This document shows positions 33,715 through 44,945 of a stretch of DNA of 64,000 nt, one piece after another. The first letter of the stretch is position 1. The number at the start of each line of letters is the position of its first letter. Below the pieces are notes generated by a model. That model saw only the letters and a program-made list of their open reading frames with translations. It was not told where the DNA came from and searched no databases. Source of the DNA: Mikania micrantha (Eukaryota; Streptophyta; Magnoliopsida; Asterales; Asteraceae); NCBI GenBank assembly GCA_009363875.1, contig CM018690.1, positions 38,383,445 through 38,447,444 of the forward strand, given 5' to 3'. The position numbers and the translations under genes were made by a program.

Positions 33715-33915
33715 CTTAGCGGTATTTTGATGGTGAGATAATACTCAGGATTCAAATGGTTATGGGTTTAAATATCACAAGAGGGTTTTCACAAAGTATT
33801 GAGTTTTCTATAGAACTGGTGGCTTGGTGATGGATGTGATCGGGTGTTACTAATAGTGGCATGATGGTACTTCAATAATCCGTCAGTGATCCAAAAGGTA
33901 GCTGTTAAAAAAATT
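33715..33915 (+). mobile_element. SINE remnant
   Basis: A degenerate B box (ATGGGTTTAAATATC) and a GCTGTT-A(n) tail like other SINE ends in this window. No target duplication found. Confidence 0.35.
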
Positions 33916-33950
33916 ATTGAATCGAGCCTAAACTTAAAAATTAGGGTTAT

Positions 33951-34166
33951 TGGATTTAAATACTCTCAACTTTAACCTATTGGCCGATAATACTTCCAAC
34001 TGAAAAAATATTTAATGGCACTCCCAACTTTTAACATAGTTTCTGGTGGCATTCCACTATGATATTGCACGTCATAAAAAAAGTGTCAAATAGGAGTGAC
34101 ACTAAACATTTTCTCAGTTGAGAGTATTGCTGGTTAACATGTTAAAGTTGGGAGTATTTAAATCCA
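33951..34166. mobile_element. Foldback MITE, 216 bp
   Basis: Perfect 15-bp terminal inverted repeat TGGATTTAAATACTC/GAGTATTTAAATCCA with further inner pairing (CAACTTTAAC / gttaaagttg). No clear flanking duplication. Confidence 0.8.
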
Positions 34167-34252
34167 ATATATTGTTAAATTGATTTTATAAGCTCAACTT
34201 TTTTTCTGTCATGTACTAAAAGGTTCCTATAATTTTCTTAAAACAGTTTACA

Positions 34253-34636
34253 ATAGGGTGTTAAAACAATGTTTATATTCAAAAACCGAACCATATTCGT
34301 AACAAAAAAAACTTAACCAAATTGTGAATATGGTTTTTGGTTCGGTTTTTTGCTGTATTCAAATTTTGAATTCAATTTTACTTCGGTTATGGGTTTCATA
34401 TATATTTTTTAAACAACTTGTTTTGTTTATTTGGCTAAACCAGTCAAACTAAATTTAGATATAAATAGATCAAATTGTTAGGTTTTTAACCGAATTGAAC
34501 TGAATCGAATTCGATTGACATTGTCCCAAATTTGGTTATGTTCGATTTTTGGTTACAAATAAAAAAAAATCTAACCGATTAAACTAAATCAAACAAACCG
34601 ACAAGGCGACAACCAAATCGATAAACATCCCTGTTC
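34253..34636. mobile_element. ACCGAACC-rich MITE-like repeat
   Basis: Ends AGGGTGTTAAAAC and ACATCCCTGTT are roughly inverted. The interior has repeated (A)ACCGAAC and GGTTCGGTT phrases that can fold. No target duplication identified. Confidence 0.5.
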
Positions 34637-34999
34637 TCTACTGATATAGTTTGTTATACTTGTTTGGTTGGTTAAGTTTAGGGAAATTTTGTATTTCCAC
34701 ACTAAAAGCAACATTTTGTATGTCTTAAAAAAGTAAATACAATACGTGTGTCACATAAATTGTAGATCATTATTTTAAATAGATATAAATTATATTTCTT
34801 GTTTATATTTATTAGTTTAACTTATTATACTCGTTAGAGTTTTAGTTATCATCAATACACTCCTAAGGGGCACTCGCACCAAATCAAGTTTTGTTGCAAT
34901 TTAATGTGTCAAACTTCATACAGTCATTTGATTTTCAAGGGCTTGAAACCATTAATAAGCCTTTATGAAAATGGGCTGAGCCTTGAATATAAATGGTTA

Positions 35000-35250
35000 G
35001 CTAAAGAGAGGTAGGTCAAGATGGTGAAGCTAGATGAATTAAATGAACACATGTGGTATATAGAGAGGTCTTGAGTTGGAGTCTCACCTATAACAAATAT
35101 TGCTATGAGTTGAGCCAATAGGTTTTCCTAGTTGTAGATTTCCTTCTGGATGGGTGGTTCAGGTCACCACGTTCTGTTATTCGGGTGGAAGGTTGATCTA
35201 TTTGCCAGGGTGATCCCGGGTGACCGGGCGTTTGCTGTTAAAAAAAAAAT
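35000..35250 (+). mobile_element. SINE remnant
   Basis: A B-box-like GAGTTGGAGTCTCACC near 35070 and a 3' end GGGTGACCGGGCGTTTGC-TGTT followed by an A-run at 35241-35250. Diverged; flanking repeats not seen. Confidence 0.45.
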
Positions 35251-35493
35251 AGATTAAAGACTCAAGAAGACCATTATGTACCTTTAAGCATTTGCAAATT
35301 TGGTGGGTATGGTGAGGACCAACAAGGTTTGGGTCAAAGTTAAAAAGAGGTGGCAACAAATGAGTTCGGATCAAAATGAAAAAAAATTAAAAATAAAAAC
35401 AATCACTTTGGTTTATAAGATTCGTTATAAAAATGCATCAAAATGGTTGAAAATGATCAGTGGGGATGCATTTAGTGGTAAAAACTAGGATAT

Positions 35494-35875
35494 ATTTCAC
35501 GTTTTGTTTTTTATGTTTACATAAAATTTTAGAGACGGTCTTTTATGTTTAGGAATTTCAAAAGCAGTCCTTTAAGTTTCCAAATATTGCAAACTCGGTC
35601 CTTTTTCCGTTAAATTTGTTAAGTATTAACATGAAGAATATATGACCCTTCAAGAATGTATCACATTGGGAATTCTTAGGGGGCATAAATGTTGAAAAAA
35701 TCATTTAAGTAATTAAAAAATTTTCGCTTTTAGTCATTTTTGTTTACATAAATTTTCAGAGATGGTTATTTATCTTTAGAAATTTTTATTCTAATATGTT
35801 AATACTTAACAAAGTTGACGGAGAAAGGACCAAATTTGCAAAGTTTGGAATTTATCCTTAAAACTATCACTTTGG
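35494..35875. mobile_element. Foldback MITE
   Basis: Arms CAAACTCGGTCCTTTTTCCG...GTTAAGTATTAAC and GTTAATACTTAAC...GGAGAAAGGACCAAATTTG pair with each other. A related phrase (tttacataaaattttagaga) occurs twice in direct orientation inside. Confidence 0.65.
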
Positions 35876-36654
35876 TGTGTTCTTTTTATATGCTCAATTT
35901 ATTGAAATAGGAAAGAAATCTGGTTTTGTTTCCTTTTGAAAAGTTTGATCCTGATTATATTTGTTTGAAACTACCATTTGGTCATTACAAATCTGGAATG
36001 TTATCTTGTTTATATGTTAAGCTTGTAAACACCGTTTACACTAGTTTATAATAATTGTTTTGTTCACAGGATTTCTGTTTATTTATTTTTTTATGCATCT
36101 CTATCATTTTTTTTATTGACGTGTAATCTGGTTGGCAGGGTTCAATGTTCAGATTTTGGATAGAAATGCATCCCATTAAAATCATGAATAGAACACAAGA
36201 CTTTAAATACTCAAGTTTTATTCCTCATTTTTCATGTCATCAAACCATAACGTCGTTAGCTTGGATTGAGATACCTACAACTATTCGTTTTGATTGTGAA
36301 GAATAAATATGGTAATATTACCTAACTTTCTGTTATCTTTGTGCCCCACTAAATCAACTAAATAAATTTGATAAACGACCCTAAGATTGATAACATGAAA
36401 ATCAAATTTTGCAATCCTTTTATGTTTCATTCAACTATATAACCATCTTAAATTAAAAAAACATATAAATAAATAAAAAATGTGAACATGATATCTTATT
36501 ACGATAATAAAACAAAATAATATAATTGAATCTAACACAACATAAATAATGTAATAAAACAACAATATGCAAAAGACGTTCGAAAGACAAGACTTGTTGA
36601 GAAATATAGATGAAGAGAACATATGTAGGATTTAATAGGGGTGGAGATGAGTTT
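35876..36654. other. AT-rich region upstream of U5 snRNA gene
   Basis: No gene or clear repeat recognized. Overlapping minus-strand open stretches at 36431-36741 run through the U5 promoter and have no family signature. Confidence 0.5.
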
Positions 36655-36665
36655 GTCCCACATCG
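36655..36665 (+). promoter_or_regulatory. snRNA upstream sequence element (USE)
   Basis: GTCCCACATCG matches the plant snRNA promoter consensus RTCCCACATCG exactly. Its end is 33 bp before the TATA box, the longer spacing known from Pol II-type plant snRNA promoters (Pol III types are about 10 bp shorter). Confidence 0.93.
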
Positions 36666-36698
36666 GCCAGTTGGATAGTTTGGGAAGCGAAGGATATG

Positions 36699-36705
36699 TA
36701 TATAA
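36699..36705 (+). promoter_or_regulatory. TATA box of U5 gene
   Basis: TATATAA between the USE and the U5 start, 37 nt before the first proposed U5 base. Confidence 0.88.
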
Positions 36706-36735
36706 GCAGCCAAGCATCAAGGGTGGAAGGCACGC

Positions 36736-36857
36736 AGCCATGCAATGAGCACAAAGCGAACTATTCTTTCGCCTTTTACTAAAGAATACCGTGTGTTCGT
36801 TGCTTAAAGTGGCATACGGTAATTTTTGGAGAGTTCTTTTTGTGAAAAGGACTCCAC
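36736..36857 (+). ncRNA. U5 spliceosomal snRNA
   Basis: Contains the near-invariant loop I (TTTCGCCTTTTACTAAAGAA at 36767-36786), flanked by a complementary stem (GAACTATTC ... GAATACC). An Sm site AATTTTTGG lies at 36821-36829, and a 3' hairpin follows (GAGTTCTTTT / AAAAGGACTC). The 5' end is set at AGCCATG by comparison with plant U5 and by distance from the TATA box. U5 aligns the two exons in the spliceosome. The complete USE, TATA, Sm site and 3' box suggest an active gene; expression is not shown by sequence alone. Confidence 0.93.
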
Positions 36858-36864
36858 CAAGTCA

Positions 36865-36871
36865 AGTTTAA
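36865..36871 (+). terminator. snRNA 3' box
   Basis: AGTTTAA fits the AGTNNAA core of the plant snRNA 3'-end signal, just after the terminal hairpin. Confidence 0.6.
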
Positions 36872-37035
36872 ATTTTTTTTGTTATGAACAAGATAGTTAT
36901 ATAAATATTTGACATTTTGATACTTCGATAATAAATTAAATAATAGTTATTGAAGGTTTTCTACAAAGACTGCTTTTTAGTGGAATTAAGATTTTTAACG
37001 ATATAATTTGAATGAAGGTTATTAATTTTTTCACC

Positions 37036-37103
37036 GATAAACCAATGTTTTAAAACCCCCCGATTCATAGATAAACCAATGTTTTAAAACCCCCCGATTC
37101 ATA
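37036..37103. repeat. 34-bp direct duplication
   Basis: GATAAACCAATGTTTTAAAA plus CCCCCCGATTCATA occurs twice head to tail. Confidence 0.95.
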
Positions 37104-37473
37104 CTCTGCCCTCAAAATCTTGTAATGCGAACCCACGATTATAAGTGAAATGAACGCACGCTACAAAACGTGTTCGTTTTCATTTCAAGTTTTTGCTTTA
37201 TTTTTGCTTTTAATGTATAATTTTAATGTTATTTGGCTTGATTTTTTAGAAAAACATAACGTTAAAAGAGTCAGGTTGTCTCAACGATGCACGGTTTACC
37301 AGGCACCAAAAGCCAGAAGTTTCATTAGAAGCAAACTCTATATTTTTACAATGTAAAGACAAGTTTATATACATTACCCTCTGAATACCATACCTTAACT
37401 TTGTTAATGTTGAAATAATAATATTTATATTTTGCTAATATTTCACTTTTTGTTAATATGTTAACATAATATG

Positions 37474-37566
37474 TTACAAATGTTTAGAACTACTCACTTA
37501 AAATATGTATATATTACAAATGTTTAGAACTACTCACTTAAAATATGTATATATTACAAATGTTTA
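37474..37566. repeat. 40-bp tandem repeat, 2.3 units
   Basis: TTACAAATGTTTAGAACTAC and the following 20 bases repeat with a 40-bp period at 37474, 37514 and 37554 (last unit partial). Confidence 0.95.
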
Positions 37567-37779
37567 AAATTTAAAACCATATAATTATAATTTATGAAAC
37601 ATGAACCAAATGTAAAATACTCCAATTTACTCTTATTTTTAATAAATAAAAAAAATGATCTATATTTCATGTATTTCTAGAAAGGTAACGATTATATGCT
37701 CATATGAGAAGATTATGAGGCAAAAAAAAGGTACTAATTTATGCTTCTTATTTTTTAAATTATCTTATTTCTAACAGTG

Positions 37780-40221
37780 GAACAACGAGACGAGAGGTTT
37801 GAGCAACGAAGTGCAGCAAAAGGTTCGAGCAAAACAACAGAGATTCAGGGAGATGGTCACATGCACGGAAGAAGAAGAAAAGGAAGGTTTAAGGACAAAA
37901 TACAAGGATGCGAGACGAGAGGCAAAGAAGACAGTTTCTGAAGCTAAAAACAAAGCGTACAAGGAGTTGTATAAACGTTTACAAACTAAGGAAGGGGAAC
38001 ATGACATGTTTAAGATTGCCAAAGCAAGGGAGCGAAGGAGGCAAGACATAGGAGTAGTTAAATTCATAAAGAGTGAGGACGGTCGGGTCCTAGTGAAGGA
38101 GAAGGACATAAGGAAAAGGTGGCAAAAGTATTTTAGCGAGTTATTCAACAACGGTAGCACGGAAGGAAGGGACTATACCATCGTCAGAGGAGCACCAACA
38201 AATAACTGCTACTGTAGACGCATAACTTGGGACGAGGTGCAGAGAGCTCTTAAGAAGATGGAAAGGGCGAAAGCAGTGGGACCAGATAATATTCCTATCG
38301 AAGCGTGGAAATGCCTAGAAGACGAAGGGGTTACATGGTTGACAGCGCTGTTCAACAAGATACTAAAAACTGGCAAGATGCCAGATCAATGGAGAAGTAG
38401 CATCTTAGTACCCCTATATAAGAAGAAGGGAGATGCTCAGAGGTGCGAAAACTATAGGGGAATTAAACTTTTGAGTCATACTATGAAACTCTGGGAAAGA
38501 GTCATAGAGACGAGACTAAGGAGAGAAACTCAGGTAACTGCCAACCAATTTGGATTCATGCCGGGGAGATCGACCACAGAAGCAATACATGTTTTAAGGA
38601 GGCTCATGGAGAAATATAGAGAGAAAAAAAGGGATTTGCATATGGTGTTCATCGATTTAGAGAAGGCGTACGATAGCGTACCACGCCAGCTAATCTGGGA
38701 TAGTCTTCAAAGTAGAGGTATTCCTTGGAGATATATAGAGATGATAAGGGATACATATGCAAGCGCTAAAACGAGTGTTAGAGCTCCAGTGGGCGACACA
38801 GACTTATTTTCTGTACACGTGGGACTACACCAAGGTTCGGCACTGAGCCCGTTCCTTTTTGCAGTGATCCTAGATGAGCTGTCAAAGTCTATTCAAGAAG
38901 ACATTCCATGGTGCATGCTGTTCGCAGATGATATTGTGCTGGTGGCTTCTTTTCTGTACACGTGGGACTACACCAAGGTTCGGCACTGAGCCCGTTCCTT
39001 TTTGCAGTGATCCTAGATGAGCTGTCAAAGTCTATTCAAGAAGACATTCCATGGTGCATGCTGTTCGCAGATGATATTGTGCTGGTGGCAGAAACAAAAG
39101 AGGACCTAAATGCGAGGTTAGAAGAATGACAATTCGTCTTAGAGAGTAAAGGACTACGCATCAGTAGGTCAAAAACAGAATATCTTTGTTGTAACTTCAG
39201 CGGGACCAACGACGACGTAGATGAAGATCATCAGGTGGCTATTCGAGGGCGAGAGGTGCCACAGACAACAAAGTTTAAATATCTAGGATCTTTCGTTCAG
39301 AGTGATGGAGAAATCGATTGCGACATAGCTCATCGTGTCCAAGCAGGTTGGAACAAGTGGAGGGCAGCTACAAGCATATTATGTGACAAGAGGTTCCCAG
39401 ACAAACTAAAGGGTAAATTCTACAGAGTAGCAGTTAGACCAGCCATGTTATATGGAAGTGATTGTTGGCCGATCAAAAAGACTCAAGAGAGGAAGCTAGA
39501 AACGGCAGAGATGAGGATGCTAAGATGGATGTGTGGCCACACGAGAATTGACCGAATAAGGAACGAAACCATCAGGGGAAGACTAGGGGTGGCGTGCATC
39601 TCAGATAAAGTAAGGGAAGGAGGATTGAGATGGTTCGGTCATGTGAGGCGAAGATATGTGTTTGCTCCGGTTCGAAGTGTAGAGAACTTACGTGTGGATG
39701 GGAGGAGGTACAGGGGAAGACCCAGGTTGACATGGGATGAGCAGATTCGCCAGGATCTGTTAACATTGCACCTCTCGGAGGACATGATCAGTGATAGGAT
39801 TTCCTGGAGACGTAGAATAAATGTTAGAGATTACTAGTTAGTTAGGATACAGGTTAGAAACCCTAGTTTTTGGTATGTCTGATATATGTGTTTTATGCTT
39901 CCTTATGTGGTGTATGTCGGAGGTAGTTGACTCTTGATTGTTTGGTATAATCTGCTATGCGTGGTTATTGTTCTAGGTTAGTCTTCCTTGTTGGTTTATT
40001 ACTTTATTCCTATACATGCTTTGCTTGGCTAGCCTGTACCTATTTTGTATTGTATTCTTTTTGTTTGCTGAAAAATATATATTTAAAAAATATATATATA
40101 TATATTTTGAGCCGGGGGTCTCTTCTGAAGCAGCCTCTCTACCCTTTTGGGTAGGGGTAAGGTTTGTGTTCATCTCACCCTCCCCAGACCCTACTTAAAA
40201 GTGGGATTTCACTGGGTTTGT
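37780..40221 (+). mobile_element. RTE-type LINE, 5'-truncated, with 15-bp target duplication
   Basis: TTATTTCTAACAGTG flanks it exactly at 37765-37779 and 40222-40236. The 3' end has the plant RTE/SINE tail (GCCGGGGGTCTC...AGACCCTACTTAAAAGTGGG...ACTGGGTTTG). It lacks the endonuclease domain at the 5' end, as expected for an incomplete target-primed insertion. Confidence 0.92.
37799..39837 (+). pseudogene. RTE-type reverse transcriptase ORF, broken
   Basis: The open frame 37799-38989 carries RT motifs KAVGPDNIPIEAWK, PLYKKKGDAQRCENYRGI, FIDLEKAYDSVP, LHQGSALSPFLFA and LFADDIVLVA. A 143-bp direct duplication (copies starting about 38808 and 38951) follows the FADD motif and shifts the frame. 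After the duplication the reading continues (ETKEDLNARLEE) to a TGA at 39127-39129 and then 39235-39837, which is the RTE C-terminal region (RMLRWMCGHTR, LRWFGHVRRR, GRPRLTWDEQI). No product is possible without repair. No start is assigned, because the 5' end is truncated. Confidence 0.9.
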
Positions 40222-40236
40222 TTATTTCTAACAGTG

Positions 40237-40710
40237 TTTTGAAAGCGCAAGATTTCTCAAAACACCAGACGAGGCCAGCATCGTTTCATGCAAGGCATTG
40301 TAGCCTCAAACTAAACTATCTCTAGCCCAAAACTTAAACCCCTGACATCTTCATTTAAAAAGCAAAGACTCTACCAAAGCAAGCTAATCTTATGTAAACG
40401 CACACAAAACATCTAGGACCCACAAAATAAAGAGCAACGAATAACCGAACCGTCAGGCCAGCCTCGTCAAAAAACCAACCATGACCATAAAAACGACCCA
40501 AACAACCTTAAAGAAAATGAAATAGTTAACAACGGATCTACAGCAAAACTTTGACATGAAATTAAACTAGCTACCTTCAAGCATTATGTTTCTAATAAAA
40601 GTCGATAAGTATAACAAAAAAAGCATAATATCAAAGCAGGCACCATAATACAAAATGTTGGCAAGACAGAATAAAACTTGCCAAACCTTGTTAACTTCTT
40701 TTCCTCTTCT
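40237..40710. other. 3' flank and probable 3' UTR of NOP56
   Basis: AT-rich; the part next to 40711 is likely NOP56 3' UTR. Nothing else recognized. Confidence 0.5.
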
Positions 40711-43385
40711 TCAGTCTGCAGATTTTTTCTTCTTTTTCTTCTTACCCTCACTGACAGCAGCCACATCCTCCATTTCAACATCTTTACTCTTCTTTTTCTT
40801 CTTCTTTTCTGTTCCATTTTCTGCATTTGTACCATTTTCTTTTCCATTTTCAGCAGGCTTTGATTCCTCTTCGAGTGCCCGTTTCTTTTTCTTCTTACCA
40901 GATTTTGATTCAGCAGCATCCCCGTTTACAGCAGCGTTCTCTTTATCGTCTGCTTTCGCTTCATCGTTATCTTTAGATTTCTTTTTCTTGCTTTTCTTTG
41001 AAGAATGTTCAGTGGCTTTATCCACGTCCATTTCTGCACCTGAAGATCAAATATCAAACAAAATTACATTATATGGTCTCCTCTTAAGCACCCTCTTTAC
41101 CCCTTTTAGAGGTAGGGGTAATATTTGTCTTCATCTCTCCCCTCTCATGTCCTACTTAAAAGCGAGATTTCACTGGGTATGTTTGTTTGTTTGAACATAA
41201 AATCAATACTATCCCTTGTATAAAAAATTAAATATTAGAAACCTTGGTTTGCAGCATTCTCCATAGCAGCTTTCATGACATCGATGTTTTTACGAGGAGC
41301 AACCCCTTTGTCATAAAAGTCAAGACGTTCTTCCACTTGCTCACGAAGCTTATCACCAAAAGATGTGGTGCTGCTCTCTGTGATAAACAGAGGTTAATAT
41401 GTGTGCAGATAGACAAACTAATATAACCAAAGAAACTAGAACTATAAACAAACCTGAGAAACAATCAATTCGAGATGCAATTGAACACTTATTAGCTAGA
41501 TAACGAGCCATTCGACCTTTGTTTTTTGCAGACGCACGTCCAATAAACGAAGAATGGAAAATAAGACCATATTTTGGTGTGTTTCCTTTTGTTTTCAAAG
41601 CCCTGAAACCAAAACAACACTATCAGCATCCTTACATCAACATTCAATGACATGCAGAAAAAAAGAAGGAAATAAAAACCTGAAAAGGGCCTTCTCAGCA
41701 CCAAGGATTTGAAGGGTGGAAGAAGGGCACTTGGCAAGATTTGTAAGGCTACCAGCATGAGATATTAAACGAGCACCAACAACTTCACCAATTAATGCAG
41801 CTAAATTAGGTGCTATGTCACTCATTTTAGCAACAAGATAATCATAAAGTTTCTTCCTGTACTCAGCAAGATCCATCACACGTTGTGCAAACATCTTAAC
41901 ATTAATCAGATCAATTGGTGACAAATCTTGGCCTGTTAAAGAAACACAAAAACATCATGAAACACGATTACATAAATGATGTTATTTACTTATTTCATAA
42001 CCACATAAATATGAAAAGATATAATCATTACCCATGGATGCTTTAGCAGCTTCTATTACTTCCTTTGCTTTATCTTCATCCCCAAGTATATCTACTATGC
42101 CTTCCAACTTATCTTCAGATAACTCTGATTTGTCTTCAATAAATTTAGCAAGCTTTGCGTAAAGATAATTGTCATTGACAATTTTAACTAGCTCTGGGAA
42201 ATGCCATGAGTACCATTCCCTGCATCAAACATGAAGATCCTTCAAATCCAAAAGTTTAATAGAGTTAAAACATAAATGTCGCAACATGTTTAATATTTTC
42301 AAAACTGTAAAAAAAGTGAATGAACCTGACTCTCATGGAAAACGAATTTACATCCTTGTCAAGAGTATCAAGAAGAAAGATTGCTTGAATAACCATATTG
42401 TCAACACGGTTGACATTGAATTTGACCTTCGCTCTGCTGTAACTATGGCCCAGACCGAGTTGAGCTTTCTCCAAATCACCAGACTGTACAAGTTTGTTAG
42501 ACATACAAGTCAGAAGAATTCTAGATGAATAAAAACATTCTGCAAGAAAACAACATGCAAAATGAATACCTTGAGATTATCAATGAACCTATCAAAATGC
42601 AAGCGGACACCTCGAATGAGCTCAAGAACAAACTCATTGCTCTGGCAGGGGATCTTGGTTTCTTCATAAATGTGAGACCCAATTTTGGGATCTGCTACTC
42701 CTAAGCTAAACTTAGGTTTTTTACCTTCCTTGACCTTGGGAAGGCTAAGCTCCAGAAAGTTCCTCAATTCATCAGTCATTTGCCCTGATTATAACAAAAT
42801 ACATATGCTTAAAAGTTAAAACACCACTCATACGTTACGGAAAAACTCAAACACTTGAATCAAAAAAAAATCAAGAATTAAATCCTGATCATGCCTAATG
42901 TAGACTTAATTCGTCCCAAAATGTTCCTAATCTATGCTAGAGAACTGTTGTTCAGATTCTAAAACATACGACAAGTCAACGAGAAATCCAGTAACAAATC
43001 GATCACAACATTCAACAACAACCAACACACCAACAAACTATAGCATACAGCATATAAAAAATTAAACTCAGATTACAAACAAACGCATGAATTTTTGTTT
43101 ACGGATAGCATGCCCTAAACACGAACATCAATTAATTTAAAAATTAGTCACATATATATGTCTGCATGTGTATAATTTACCTTCCGAGACGGCATTTTGC
43201 TGATTGAGAGCATCAAGAGCTGATTCAAAAGGGTTAAAAGCTGCAAGTTTTACAACCTTTCCAAAGCGATTGAGATCAGTTACCGAGTTACGAACAGCCT
43301 CTGTGTTTTGCCCAATTTCATCGATGCCGTGTGCCAAGAACAGGCCGTATCCAGATGCTGACTCGTATAGAAGATACAACGCCAT
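40711..43385 (-). CDS. NOP56: NOP56, box C/D snoRNP core protein
   Basis: Eight coding exons: 43181-43385, 42570-42784, 42326-42483, 42032-42219, 41680-41932, 41454-41602, 41243-41377 and 40711-41039. All introns are GT-AG and all junctions keep frame, giving 543 residues. The N-terminus (YLLYESASGYGLF, DEIGQNTEAV) is the NOP5N domain. The Nop domain includes VVGARLISHAGSLTNLAKCP and ILGAEKALFR, then GLIFHSSFIGRASAKNKGR. The C-terminal exon is a long lysine-rich KKE/D tail with several KKKKKK runs. NOP56 pairs with NOP58 in the nucleolus to hold box C/D guide RNAs and fibrillarin for rRNA 2'-O-methylation. A telo-box lies upstream. Intron 7 holds an RTE-like tail. It appears intact. Confidence 0.95.
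41075..41193 (+). mobile_element. RTE/SINE 3' tail fragment in NOP56 intron 7
   Basis: GGTCTCCTCTTAAGCACC...GGTAGGGGTAATATTTGTC...CTTAAAAGCGAGATTTCACT-GGG parallels the 3' end of the RTE at 40115-40221. Diverged and 5'-truncated. Confidence 0.75.
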
Positions 43386-43442
43386 TGAAGATTACAGCTC
43401 AAACCTCAATGTGGTGGCTTGAGCAACCTGCGTAAAGGGGGT

Positions 43443-43451
43443 TTAGGGTTT
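43443..43451 (-). promoter_or_regulatory. Telo-box upstream of NOP56
   Basis: AAACCCTAA on the gene strand, about 60 bp before the ATG, with a second partial AAACCCTAG near 43490. Telo-boxes are typical of plant ribosome-biogenesis and translation genes. Confidence 0.75.
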
Positions 43452-43603
43452 TGGCGTCGCTTATATTTCGCTCTCTTATTGTGAAGAGCCGCTAGGGTTT
43501 TAGTTTGTTTATGGGTAAAATGAGGGTTTTTTATATATATTGCCCTTGTTTATGTCTTATTCTAAAACTGACCCTTTGTAGTTGCTTAAGCATATACTAT
43601 TAT

Positions 43604-44157
43604 CATGGTTGTAAAAGTCGCTAAGCGCTAGTCGGGCGGCGAGGTACCGCCTAGGAATTAATCGGGATTAATCGGCGCTAGGCGGATTGGAATTTTTATA
43701 TGTAATTTTACAAATATATATTATATACACACATCAATATCAATAATTTAATATAATACTTCAAATAATTTTAAAAAATATACTTAAATATACTAAAAAA
43801 AGTACTTTAAAGTGCAAACTTAAACACTGAGTTCAAAGTTTAGAGATAAATTTCGATGTTAACTGCTTGAATTCTATGTTTCAGAGACATATTAAAGATT
43901 TTTGATTGAGAAATGTCTAAATAATCATGAAATGGGTCCCTTTTTACCATAAAAAAGTCAAAAAAGCCAAAAAAAGTCAAAAAAATGAAAAAAAAATAAA
44001 AATCTGATCGGGCCGCCTAGGCCCCGCCTAGGCCGCCTAGACCCCGCCTAGGCCGCCTAGCACCGCCTAGCGCCTAAGGCACCGCCTAGGCCAAAAATTA
44101 CACAGAAGGTGGGCGCCTAGCGCCTAGGCGCCGCCTAGGCCGATTTTTACAACACTA
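43604..44157. mobile_element. hAT-type MITE, CGCCTAGG family, copy 1
   Basis: The left end CATGGTTGTAAAAGTCG and right end CGATTTTTACAACACTA are inverted. Perfect 8-bp flanks ACTATTAT are at 43596-43603 and 44158-44165. The interior ends carry many CGCCTAGG units; the centre is AT-rich. 554 bp, no ORF. Confidence 0.9.
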
Positions 44158-44459
44158 ACTATTATATATATTAATAATAATTATAATAATAACAACAATA
44201 ACAACAACAATAACAATAGAAAAATTATAAATATGAGATTATTTTTGACTAAAAAAAGTAATACGAGTTTGACAATGACATTATATAAAAAAAATAATGA
44301 ATGATAATTTAAGTATAACAACGTTTGTTAGTTTTTTTTATTCATGGTTTTCTTGCTTTGTTTAAATGTTAATCACTTTTTCATATGATACTATTTTTCT
44401 AAAAAAATTACAGTAAATTATTATTTTTTAATATAAGTATATAATTGATATATAAAAAG

Positions 44460-44945
44460 TGTTGATTTTATAAAAATATAACCAAGTTTTAATTATGTTT
44501 CTATCAAGTCACTATTTCAATTAGATAACTTAAGTTTATTTTTATGTTTAAATTTTAGATAAGTGACATATATAACTTGTAACCATAATTTTTTATTTTT
44601 ATTGTATGATGACATGAAAATAACATAGATCTTGAAAAAAAATCTCAATTTTTTTTAAAATTGCAAAAAAAATTTAAAAGTTTGTAAAAATATTTAGTTG
44701 ATTGAAAAAAAACACAAAAACACCAAATGGTCTAAAATATGTCTAAAACTTTCAAACGAATCTTTAATTCATATAAAAATTCACTTATAAAGTCTAAACG
44801 AACCAAAATTACCTGTTATCTAGGTTTTTTATTCAATATTAAAACATAAATCGAACTTAAGTTACCTAATTGAAACAAAACAAGTTTCAAATGATTTAAT
44901 TGAAATAAAATCAAAAGTTGATTATGTTTCTATACCATTTCCCTG
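44460..44945. mobile_element. Foldback MITE related to 23006-23470
   Basis: Left arm (ATATAACCAAGTTTTAATTA, then TTTCAATTAGATAACTTAAG) pairs with right arm (CTTAAGTTACCTAATTGAAA, then AAAAGTTGATTATGTTTCTA). Confidence 0.65.

Noticed and set aside
40655..41194. 179-codon plus-strand open frame rich in Phe/Ser
   Set aside because: It is the complement of the NOP56 lysine-rich tail; low-complexity shadow.
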